Assembly (NCBI GenBank): GCA_004556005.1
Contig: SFJA01000047.1
Location: 1-13,363, forward strand
Reading direction: 5' to 3'
Source of the DNA: Bacteroidales bacterium
GTDB lineage: Bacteria; Bacteroidota; Bacteroidia; Bacteroidales; UBA932
Length of the DNA stretch: 13,363 bases
Position 1 is the stretch's first letter, and each line of letters opens with the position of its first letter. The notes beneath the pieces were generated by a model that saw nothing but the letters and a program-made list of their open reading frames with translations, did not search any database and was not told where the DNA came from. Below, in pieces: positions 1 to 6,737 of the stretch. The position numbers and the translations under genes are program-made.

Positions 1-90
1 ACAACATAATCCCGCCACGGCACGTCGGAAATGCGCACGTACTGTGACAGGTACAGGATAATTCAGTATGATTCGGTCCTATTGCGTGCC
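1..90. other. Left-edge region downstream of GH5, no complete gene
   Basis: These 90 bases follow the GH5 stop codon. No hairpin followed by a T run, which would mark a terminator, is visible. On the minus strand a short open stretch without stops (about 63 down to the edge) reads through codons such as ISDVPWRDYVV, which looks protein-like, but it has only a GTG near 39 as a plausible start and is cut by the edge. An ATG at 7-5 on the minus strand could also open a further gene. The operon may therefore continue to the left; this cannot be settled here. Confidence 0.3.
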
Positions 91-1326
91 TCAGCGGTCA
101 AGCTGGATAGACTCTATGTAGTCCTGCTGCGGTACGCAGTTGGTACAACGGCAGTTGGCGATGAAGGCGTCAAGGGTGGCCCGGGAAGCGGCCATATCGG
201 GGCGGGCCTTGCGTATCGCCTCGTAGCTGCTGCGGTCCGATTCGGCAAAGTCTATGATGGCTTGCCAGCCTTCAGGACGGGTGATGCCAATCATACAGGA
301 GGAGTCAAGCTTTTTGTATGGCCAGAAGGTCCATCCTATATTGAGTTCCCGCATTGCGTTGCAGAAACGGTCCTGCCACTCTATGGTGTTGTGCCCTATT
401 TCGCCCATATACATCGGCAAGCCTGTCTTGTCCCTGAATGAGCTGAAATTGCCTATTGCTTCCTTGCAGGCATCTCCTCCGTACCTGTGGCAGGTAAACA
501 TTATCTTGTCATCAAAGCTCCAGTCGGTGAAATTGTCGAATCGGCTGTTCCACTGAGGGCCTCCGAGGAGAATGATATGATTGCGGTCATACCTGCGGAT
601 TGCTTCAACCGTCCGCTTGTAAAGCGGTTCAAGCAGAGGGTTGAAATACTCATCATCAAAATAGGTCGCAATAGGCTCATTCATAAGTTCATAGCCAAGT
701 ATTACGGGCTCTTCGGCATAATGGGCGGCTATTCTTGTCCAGATGTCAATAAAGAGTTCCTGGGACTTTTCGCTTTCGAAAAGCCAGGGATATCCGTAGC
801 TGTTGTCAATGTTGTCTCCGGTCTGTCCTCCCGGGCAATCGTGCATATCGAGAATCAGGTAGAGTCCGGCATCACGGCACCATTCCACGAGGGCATCTAT
901 CCTCTCAAATCCGTCCTGTGCCGACACTAGACCCATATAATCCTCGTCAGTGAAAAGTTTGTAATTGAAAGGCAGCCTGACGGTATTGGCACCGCAGGAT
1001 GCTATGAAGCGTATGTCCTCTTCTGTAATATAATTATCCTTGAATTCTTTCCAGAATTCTGCCGCCTCGTCCGGCCCCACGAGCTCGCAGAGCATATCAT
1101 CGATCATCCAGGCAGAATTGGTCTTGGAAAAACCGAACATATAGCCTTCCGGGTTAAGCCAGTTTCCCAGGTTGGTGCCTCGTATTTCAAGTTTGCTTCC
1201 GTCCGGACGGCGCAGGTCGGTGCCGTCGATGACAACGAATCCGGCTTTTGGGGAACAGGCATTGAAAAAGCAAAGAAATCCACTGACAATCAGGAAAATA
1301 CTAAGGATTCTTAATCTTGGTTTCAT
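91..1326 (-). CDS. GH5-family glycoside hydrolase, lipoprotein (probable beta-glucanase)
   Basis: A 411-residue secreted glycosidase. The N-terminus is a lipoprotein signal (basic MKPRLR, hydrophobic core, FFNAC with Cys24), so it is probably membrane-anchored and possibly surface-exposed. Clan GH-A/GH5 hallmarks are in order: RGTNLGNW near 49-56, RLPFNY at 117-122, LDMHD at 159-163, the acid/base in MNEP (Glu217), CHRYG at 279-283 and the nucleophile in MGEIG (Glu309), followed by WTFWPYK at 332-338. Both catalytic glutamates are present and the length suits a single-domain GH5, so it should be active. The N-terminal GNWLNPEGYM pattern resembles bacterial GH5 enzymes acting on beta-glucans, but I cannot assign a subfamily. 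It begins 8 bases after the CotH-like stop and is the last complete gene of the operon in view. The C-terminal tail carries three close cysteines (392, 394, 397) outside the usual fold. Fold and catalysis are firm; substrate is inferred from the neighbouring GH16. Confidence 0.9.
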   Translation of the reverse strand: MKPRLRILSIFLIVSGFLCFFNACSPKAGFVVIDGTDLRRPDGSKLEIRGTNLGNWLNPEGYMFGFSKTNSAWMIDDMLCELVGPDEAAEFWKEFKDNYITEEDIRFIASCGANTVRLPFNYKLFTDEDYMGLVSAQDGFERIDALVEWCRDAGLYLILDMHDCPGGQTGDNIDNSYGYPWLFESEKSQELFIDIWTRIAAHYAEEPVILGYELMNEPIATYFDDEYFNPLLEPLYKRTVEAIRRYDRNHIILLGGPQWNSRFDNFTDWSFDDKIMFTCHRYGGDACKEAIGNFSSFRDKTGLPMYMGEIGHNTIEWQDRFCNAMRELNIGWTFWPYKKLDSSCMIGITRPEGWQAIIDFAESDRSSYEAIRKARPDMAASRATLDAFIANCRCTNCVPQQDYIESIQLDR

Positions 1327-1334
1327 ATCAGTTT

Positions 1335-3071
1335 CTATAATTTGTACAGATTGTTGTCAAGCCACTCGAGTCGATTGGTATAGAAATATTTGAGCCAGGA
1401 AATCTCGGCTTCGTAACTGCCTGTCACCTTTACGTTCGGCCATACATAGGTACCGAGAATCTTCCATTTGCTGAAGTTTCGGGCAGGTGCCTCCCCCATT
1501 TCCTTTACGAGTTTGTCTATATATTCAGGCATGCGGCTAAGTTCGGAATAAACTTCCGACCAACGGTCCTGCACTGCCGCGACGAAGGCCGGATCCTGGA
1601 ACAGACGGTTATACCAGCCTTCCCCTTTGTTGGAAGCCGTATTGTAATCCTTGACCCACCATCCGTAAGGGCCGTTGGGGTCTCCGTTGCATCCGTCAAT
1701 ATCCCAAGGAAAATAGTCGGCATTTCCGTAACTCAGGTCAAAATCCCATACGTGGCAGAAATGCAGCTTGCCGTCAGACTTGAGCAAGGTAAGAAAGGCG
1801 CTCTTGCGTACATTTCCGTCAATATCCTTGGCAAGTTCCCTGATTATATAATTGTCAATGAATGATCTGACGTCAATGTAAGCTGCATAGCCCTTTTCCG
1901 GGTCCTTGAAATCCTTTCCCCACAGTGCCGTTTCAAATTCATTGAAAAAGCTTCGTACCCATTCCTGAGTGGCCGCGGGCGGAGTCTCCGGTTCCTTGAA
2001 CTGAACAGGAACACCGCAGCGGGAAGTCCAGAAATAGCAGGGAGCATCTATGCTCTGTTCTATTTCAAGATACATATCCCCGGCGGCAAGGTCTATATTG
2101 ACCTTGTTTCGCGTCACCTCCTTCTTTTCGAACAGATTGTAAACTCCCTGATACTCACCGTTTATCCACAGCTCCACTATGCGGTAGCGAGGAGTCCAGT
2201 CCATACCGAGAATCTCCGAAGTCTTCATCGCCACCGCATTTCTCAGCAGCGACTTGTCGGAGTAATTTGCAAGGAATACCCAGTCCTTGTTTGCAGGCAT
2301 ACCAAGCACTTTCTGCTGCTCCGAAAGTTTGATTTTGAAGGGCTTTTTCGGCATATCCCAAGTCGAGTTTCCCCTGCCCTGGATTTTGGTGGCGCTTGAA
2401 AGAGAAGAAACCTTGCTGTAATGGCAGTCGGGATCTTCTATTACTATGTTGCCGTCAATGGCGTAGGATTTATGGATGCGGTCCGAATTATGCGTTATCC
2501 TGACCTTTGGCACGGTAAACTCCTGCGGTTTATAGTCATCTTCGCTCTTGTTCGGAAAACTCAGAATCTCGCCGTTGCTCACAAAAATATGAAGCGTTTC
2601 CTCATACAGATATACGTACACGGGATAACTTTCCTCGGCAGTCTTGCCTTTGGTCCCCGGAATGCCCGTCTGCCTGCCCTGGACCATCCATCCCTGCCCA
2701 CCTATGAGTACGATGGGCGGTCTGTTCGTCTTGCTGCAATCGTAAACGACCAGTTCCCCTGCCCTGATATGTATCTCCCTGTCGGACAATATGATATGAC
2801 TGAGTTCTCCGTCCAGGACAGCCTCAACGAACAGAGCTCCGTCCCTGTATGCGTCCAGCAGTTCAAGATACGGCCGTGGCTGTTCCAGTTCCACTGTTTC
2901 AAGCTCTTTTTGACAGCCCGTTGACAGAAGAATTGTTCCCAGAACGGCAACCAGCAGCGTCAGCAGCGAGCGATGAGCGGACTGCAGCAGCGCGCGGAAC
3001 CTCCCGACGCGCGCAGTGGCGCCGGGCTTGCGGCCTGAACCGGCCGGGAGCGTATGACGGGACAGTCTCAC
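1335..3071 (-). CDS. CotH-kinase-like lipoprotein
   Basis: A 578-residue protein whose residues about 205-575 match the CotH family: GRGNSTW (232-238) with KKPFKIKL after it, GMPANKDW, ANYSDKSLLRN (268-278), the VELWINGEYQGVYNLFEKKE stretch ending near 318, and an acidic HVWDFDLSYGN motif (440-450; Asp443 and Asp445), the kind of acidic site used for metal binding. Known CotH proteins are atypical secretory-pathway kinases (spore-coat CotB/CotG in Bacillus); the role of the Bacteroidota versions is not established. Residues about 70-180 are a separate beta-rich region with GGQGWMVQGRQTG, resembling N-terminal modules of other Bacteroidota surface proteins. The lipobox is LSTGC (Cys53), followed by acidic QKELE, which fits the Bacteroidota surface-export rule. 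The only ATG/GTG/TTG start before that signal is the GTG at 3071-3069, which overlaps the GH16 stop. It gives an abnormally long, Arg-rich leader of about 35 residues coded by 77% GC DNA, so the true start is uncertain. Confidence 0.85.
   Translation of the reverse strand: MRLSRHTLPAGSGRKPGATARVGRFRALLQSAHRSLLTLLVAVLGTILLSTGCQKELETVELEQPRPYLELLDAYRDGALFVEAVLDGELSHIILSDREIHIRAGELVVYDCSKTNRPPIVLIGGQGWMVQGRQTGIPGTKGKTAEESYPVYVYLYEETLHIFVSNGEILSFPNKSEDDYKPQEFTVPKVRITHNSDRIHKSYAIDGNIVIEDPDCHYSKVSSLSSATKIQGRGNSTWDMPKKPFKIKLSEQQKVLGMPANKDWVFLANYSDKSLLRNAVAMKTSEILGMDWTPRYRIVELWINGEYQGVYNLFEKKEVTRNKVNIDLAAGDMYLEIEQSIDAPCYFWTSRCGVPVQFKEPETPPAATQEWVRSFFNEFETALWGKDFKDPEKGYAAYIDVRSFIDNYIIRELAKDIDGNVRKSAFLTLLKSDGKLHFCHVWDFDLSYGNADYFPWDIDGCNGDPNGPYGWWVKDYNTASNKGEGWYNRLFQDPAFVAAVQDRWSEVYSELSRMPEYIDKLVKEMGEAPARNFSKWKILGTYVWPNVKVTGSYEAEISWLKYFYTNRLEWLDNNLYKL
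3001..3050 (-). other. GC-rich foldable segment at the start of the CotH-like gene
   Basis: Bases 3001-3060 are 46 of 60 G or C by direct count, far above the genes around them. Read on the minus strand, CTCCCG (3050-3045) pairs perfectly with CGGGAG (3006-3001), and directly inside it GCCGG (3044-3040) pairs with CCGGC (3025-3021), leaving GC-rich strands that can pair further. The 3' arm contains GGGAGG (3005-3000), which looks like a ribosome-binding site and would be hidden in the stem. It may be a structured spacer rather than real coding sequence. The function is not known; only the pairing is seen. Confidence 0.45.
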
Positions 3072-4216
3072 TTCTGGAATACTCTCACGTAATCAACCTT
3101 CATCACGCAAGGCAGCGCGCTGTCGTCAACACCCTTGTAGCCTCCCCAACTGCCGCCCCAGGCGAGGTTGAGGGTCAGGTAAAATGCCTTGTTGAACGGC
3201 CAGGTGTCTTCGTTGCCCGTCTTGTCGTTGTTGAAGGTGAATAGATGCTTGCCGTCAACATAGGTCTTGATATAGTCTTCTGTCCACTCCAGGGCATAGG
3301 TATGGAATCCGCTTTCAGCTCCGTTTAGATTGCGGGCGGCAGTCTTCTGGGTGCCCTTGGTGTGGTTGTAGCTCTGGGTGTGTATGGATGAGGACACCTG
3401 GTTCGGATCGACGCCCACCTCTTCCATAATGTCGATTTCACCGCATTTCGGCCAGCCCTTGCTCTGGTCGTCCGGCATACACCAGAACGCCGGCCAGGTA
3501 CCCTTGCCCTTCGGCAGCCAAATCGATGCCTCCATATAGCAGTACTTCCACGATTTTTTCGAATTCATCCTTGCCGAGATGACCTTGCCGGTGATGTCCT
3601 CGCTGCCGTTGAACTTTGCAGAGCCGTTGGCTTTCTGGGCCTTGATGCAGAGCGCGCCGTTCTCGATGTAGGCGGTTTCCTGGTCGCCGAGTTTGCCGCC
3701 GGAAACATAGTACTGAAGTTCGTTGTTGACATAGTACCACGGCCAGTTCTCAAAGCGCCAGTTTGCGGAACTTATTGACTGTCCGTCAAATTCGTCGTGC
3801 CATACGAGCGAATACCCTTCTATCGGGCAGCTGATGGAGCCCTGTTCGGGAATGTATGCGGCCTGGGTCAGGCTCACCTTGTGTCGCGTTGTGCCGCATT
3901 TTATGACAATGTTTCCGCTGCGCGGACTCTTGGAAAGGTTTTCGCTGACCTTTACGGTTACGGTACCGCTTGGGGTCTGGCTCCAGGAAGGTTCCACGGA
4001 ACTGACCCAGGCATTGCAGTCGTCGGCGGCATAGGCCTGCCACGAATCGTCAGCGTTTACGTTTAATTGCAATACGGCAGCTTCGCTTCCGCATTCGAGC
4101 GAAAGAGGTGTGGTGCTTACCTTGTGTTCATCCTTATACTCCGGATCGGGTGCATTGCAGGCGGTCAGGCTTGCAAGGATGCAAAGCATAGCCACAAAAT
4201 CAAGCATATTCTTCAT
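3068..4216 (-). CDS. BACON-GH16 endo-beta-glucanase (laminarinase type), lipoprotein
   Basis: A 382-residue endo-acting beta-glucanase. The ATG at 4216 was chosen because it opens directly onto a lipoprotein signal (MKNMLDF to SLTAC, Cys20); the open frame extends upstream only to a TTG at 4255 and adds residues with no signal character. After the Cys comes an acidic linker (NAPDPEYKDE), consistent with surface export. Residues about 32-118 form a BACON domain (ends in a KVSLTQA strand), a Bacteroidota module thought to hold the catalytic domain off the surface. Residues about 132-382 are GH16: YSLVWHDEFDG, NNELQYY, then GEIDIMEEVG with the ExDxxE catalytic triad (Glu260 nucleophile, Asp262, Glu265 acid/base) and IHTQSYNH, typical of the laminarinase-like GH16_3 group acting on beta-1,3- or mixed beta-1,3/1,4-glucan. 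The domain is complete to the final VDYVRVFQK strand. It follows the glycan-binding protein gene by 69 bases containing a stem-loop, and its stop overlaps the GTG start of the CotH-like gene. Confidence 0.93.
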   Translation of the reverse strand: MKNMLDFVAMLCILASLTACNAPDPEYKDEHKVSTTPLSLECGSEAAVLQLNVNADDSWQAYAADDCNAWVSSVEPSWSQTPSGTVTVKVSENLSKSPRSGNIVIKCGTTRHKVSLTQAAYIPEQGSISCPIEGYSLVWHDEFDGQSISSANWRFENWPWYYVNNELQYYVSGGKLGDQETAYIENGALCIKAQKANGSAKFNGSEDITGKVISARMNSKKSWKYCYMEASIWLPKGKGTWPAFWCMPDDQSKGWPKCGEIDIMEEVGVDPNQVSSSIHTQSYNHTKGTQKTAARNLNGAESGFHTYALEWTEDYIKTYVDGKHLFTFNNDKTGNEDTWPFNKAFYLTLNLAWGGSWGGYKGVDDSALPCVMKVDYVRVFQK

Positions 4217-4238
4217 TGACTTCAGTTTTGTGTTGGGA

Positions 4239-4266
4239 GCCGGAAGGGCGGTCAAACCCTCCCGGC
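4239..4266 (-). other. Strong stem-loop between the binding-protein and GH16 genes
   Basis: On the minus strand GCCGGGAGGG pairs with CCCTTCCGGC across the 8-base loop TTTGACCG: ten consecutive pairs, one of them G-U. It occupies most of the 69-base gap between the binding-protein stop (4288-4286) and the GH16 ATG (4216). No T run follows, so it is not a classical terminator. In polycistronic PUL messages such hairpins may block 3' exonucleases or mark a processing point, which would leave more of the upstream susC/susD/binding-protein message than of the enzyme genes; this role is inferred. Confidence 0.6.
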
Positions 4267-4285
4267 CATAGGTTTAACGGACAGA

Positions 4286-6718
4286 TCAGTGTTCGTAGAG
4301 ATGTATATCCTTGATTTCCACTTCAGAACCCGCAGGCGTACGTCCGAGGTCTATGAAGAGGGCAATCTTGTCATAGTCTGTATCAGGGGCAATGCTTCCC
4401 TTGATGTACTTGACATCTTCGTAAGCCGAGATCTGAACTTTTCCGTCATAGAAGAATGCGTGCTCAGTGTCGTTACCCTCCCAGGCGAGCTTGACCGTAC
4501 AGGTGCAGGCTGCTGAGCTGTTGATGGTTACGCAGAAGTCGTATGTCTTGGAAGCCGATGCCGGAGCGTCAAGCGTGAAGTGGGTCTGGCCCTGCCACTC
4601 GTCGCCTCCTATGCCCTCAGGAATGATTACCTTCCATCCGTTGGCTATCGTGCTGATATCCGGAGTAAGGGCTCCTGACCAGTCTGAAGCGCTGTACCAC
4701 CAGGTATAGGTAACCTTGGAATTGTCCCACAGGTCAGTTCCTTCGGTGTTGATTCCCGGATCAGTGCTGCCTCCCTTATGAGTGCCGTCATCAACAGAAT
4801 GATCCTTGAGCACGATGCGCTTGATTACTATGTCAGTGTTTGCAGGGTTGCCTCCGAAGTCAAATACCATCTTGACGGCGGCAGCATCGGAAGGAATCTT
4901 CTTGTCTGAAATGTCAAATACATATTCCTCAAATGCAGTCAGGTCAACTCTTTCCGTAAACAGGAAGTTGTCGTCGCTGGCGACATCGGTAAGTTTCAGA
5001 GTCACACCCTTGATGTCGTTGCTTGCACTGAGCACAACGGAGAAGTCGTAACTCTTTGCAGCCTCGAGAGCTATAGGAGCATCAGGAATGATGAAGAACT
5101 GGCACTGCCACTGATTCTGGGTCTCGGTAGGGAGACTGAAACTGTAAGTGGCGTTTTCGTAATTCACCTCAGGATTTGGCAATGCATCCCAGGAAGAACC
5201 GGTAGCATAGAACTGAGAGTAGCTGTGCGCTGCGTCCGCGGCCTTCCAGAGGTTGGACGGTGCGTCATAGACGAATTCTTCCGGACCGCTTACCGGCTCG
5301 TCCGGTTTTGAAGGCAGGACGGTGCCGTCGTCGATTGCGTGGTCCTTGAGGACGATATTGCCTATGCTTATGTCGGTGTTTGCAGGGTTGCCTCCGAAGT
5401 CAAATACCATCTTGATAGCGGCTGCATCTATTCCCGGAACGTCGGAGAGATAGAATACATAGTCCTCAAATGCAGTTAGGTCAACGTTTTCCGTAAACAG
5501 GAAGTTATCGTCGCTGGCGGCGTCGGTGAGCTTGAGGGTCACTCCCTTGATGTCGTTGCTTGCATTGAGAACGACAGAGTAGTCATAAGTCTTTGATGAC
5601 TCGAGAGCTATAGGAGAGTCAGGAATGACGAAGAACTGGCACTGCCACTGGTTCTGGGTCTCGGTAGGAAGGTTGAAGCTGTATGTGGCATTTGCATACT
5701 TGACCTCAGGATTTGGCAGGGTCTCCCAGGATGAACCTGTTGCGTAGAACTGAGAGTAGCTGTGAGCTGCATCAGCGGTCTTCCAGAGGTTTGCCTCGTG
5801 TGAGTAGTTAAATCCGGTAAACTTGACCTCGGCGGCACCTGAAGTGAGTGTGAAATGCCATGCTATCGATCCGTTGTCGGCAACGAGTTCTATGGTCTTG
5901 GTGCTTATGCTCTCAACCTTGAGTCGAGGATTGTTGACAAAGTCCATATTTGGATAATAAGGCCAGTAGGTCTTTGGAGGTAATACCAAATAGAGGTCTT
6001 CGCCTTCAACTTCCCAGTTCCATTCCGAGGTCTGGGCCTCCACAGGATAGAGGTAGTCGTTTCCGTCGTCAGTCCTGTGGCTTCCGTAAGGTTCATCGGT
6101 GATTCCGGTGTTTATGTAGATGGTTCCGGCAACTCCCGGATTGAAGTCATAAACGTTACCCTCGAGGGTGAAGGTCATACGGTTGTCATAAACTCCCCAA
6201 TCCTTCTTCTCGTCAGGAGCTGCTGACCACGAGCCGGTGCCGGTAGTACCGGATTCGCCGCATCCCATATGTCCGGCAACACTGTTGTCGATGCGCCATT
6301 CCTTGCTGCTGCCTCCGGTAAGCATGGTGTTGTACTTGTCGAAGTTCATCAGGGTGTTGTCGATATGGAAGGTCTTTTCGACATAATTCGGTGAAACGCC
6401 GTTGCTGTTGAGCAGCTGCATCCTCACTGTATAGTCACCGGCGACGGTGAAAATCTTTTTGAGGCCGTTCTGGGCCGAATACTGTGACCACTCCCCTGTC
6501 TTGTCCTGGAAGATCCAGACAGGTATGAGGGCCTTGGTTCCTGCAGGCAGGGAGAACGTAACCTGATTGATTTCCTGGTCAACCTCGATTACAGGCTCCG
6601 TGAGAGTCGCGTCAGGAATGCCTGCCTCTGACGGATGGTTTATCTGTTCTGGAGAGCAGGCGTGTACGATTCCGCAAAGCATCGCCGCAACTCCCAGATA
6701 TCTAAATATGTTTTTCAT
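4286..6718 (-). CDS. Surface glycan-binding lipoprotein with three tandem CBM-like modules
   Basis: An 810-residue non-catalytic lipoprotein placed directly after susD, the usual position of a SusE/SGBP-type glycan-binding protein. The ATG at 6718 is preferred over the GTG at 6730 because it opens a standard lipoprotein signal (MKNIFRYLGV to VHAC, Cys21). Residues about 42-120 look like a PKD/immunoglobulin-like spacer (ends GDYTVRMQLLNSNG). Residues about 124-300 form a separate aromatic-rich beta domain with GCGESG and TYWPYYPN. Residues 310-466 and 489-646 are two copies of one beta-sandwich module, about four-fifths identical by hand alignment. Residues 662-810 are a third, diverged copy. 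All three keep a Ser/Asp-Trp pair near the start, a WQxQ motif (Trp358, Trp537, Trp708) and a DxGxxPA...I.I..I.L ending, as in CBM4/9-like sandwiches. Likely role: capture of the glucan at the cell surface for GH16 and SusC/SusD. I cannot name the exact family; ligand is inferred from context. Confidence 0.85.
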   Translation of the reverse strand: MKNIFRYLGVAAMLCGIVHACSPEQINHPSEAGIPDATLTEPVIEVDQEINQVTFSLPAGTKALIPVWIFQDKTGEWSQYSAQNGLKKIFTVAGDYTVRMQLLNSNGVSPNYVEKTFHIDNTLMNFDKYNTMLTGGSSKEWRIDNSVAGHMGCGESGTTGTGSWSAAPDEKKDWGVYDNRMTFTLEGNVYDFNPGVAGTIYINTGITDEPYGSHRTDDGNDYLYPVEAQTSEWNWEVEGEDLYLVLPPKTYWPYYPNMDFVNNPRLKVESISTKTIELVADNGSIAWHFTLTSGAAEVKFTGFNYSHEANLWKTADAAHSYSQFYATGSSWETLPNPEVKYANATYSFNLPTETQNQWQCQFFVIPDSPIALESSKTYDYSVVLNASNDIKGVTLKLTDAASDDNFLFTENVDLTAFEDYVFYLSDVPGIDAAAIKMVFDFGGNPANTDISIGNIVLKDHAIDDGTVLPSKPDEPVSGPEEFVYDAPSNLWKAADAAHSYSQFYATGSSWDALPNPEVNYENATYSFSLPTETQNQWQCQFFIIPDAPIALEAAKSYDFSVVLSASNDIKGVTLKLTDVASDDNFLFTERVDLTAFEEYVFDISDKKIPSDAAAVKMVFDFGGNPANTDIVIKRIVLKDHSVDDGTHKGGSTDPGINTEGTDLWDNSKVTYTWWYSASDWSGALTPDISTIANGWKVIIPEGIGGDEWQGQTHFTLDAPASASKTYDFCVTINSSAACTCTVKLAWEGNDTEHAFFYDGKVQISAYEDVKYIKGSIAPDTDYDKIALFIDLGRTPAGSEVEIKDIHLYEH
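4781..5791 (-). repeat. Tandem intragenic duplication coding two near-identical binding modules
   Basis: The segments 5321-5791 and 4781-5254 code the first and second CBM-like modules of the glycan-binding protein. DNA similarity is high throughout, including one exact 40-base match at 4836-4875 and 5376-5415, a spacing of 540 bases. Protein differences are mostly conservative (Ala/Ser, Ile/Val, Asp/Glu, Phe/Tyr), apart from a variable loop (SDVPGID against SDKKIPSD). The linkers before the two copies differ. The third module (coded by 4735-4289) shares the plan but not the DNA, so it is an older duplicate. The similarity makes copy-number change by recombination, or assembly collapse, possible. 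Confidence 0.9.
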
Positions 6719-6737
6719 ATTCTTTTCCACTTAAAGA

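Noticed and set aside
42..50. CTGTGACAG palindrome near the left edge
   Set aside because: The loop would be a single base and the pairing does not extend outwards; short enough to be chance.
3068..4255. GH16 starting at TTG 4255
   Set aside because: The TTG adds 13 residues without signal-peptide character and lies in the loop of the intergenic hairpin; ATG 4216 opens a clean lipoprotein signal.
4286..6730. Binding protein starting at GTG 6730
   Set aside because: The ATG four codons later starts a standard lipoprotein signal, so the GTG is not needed.
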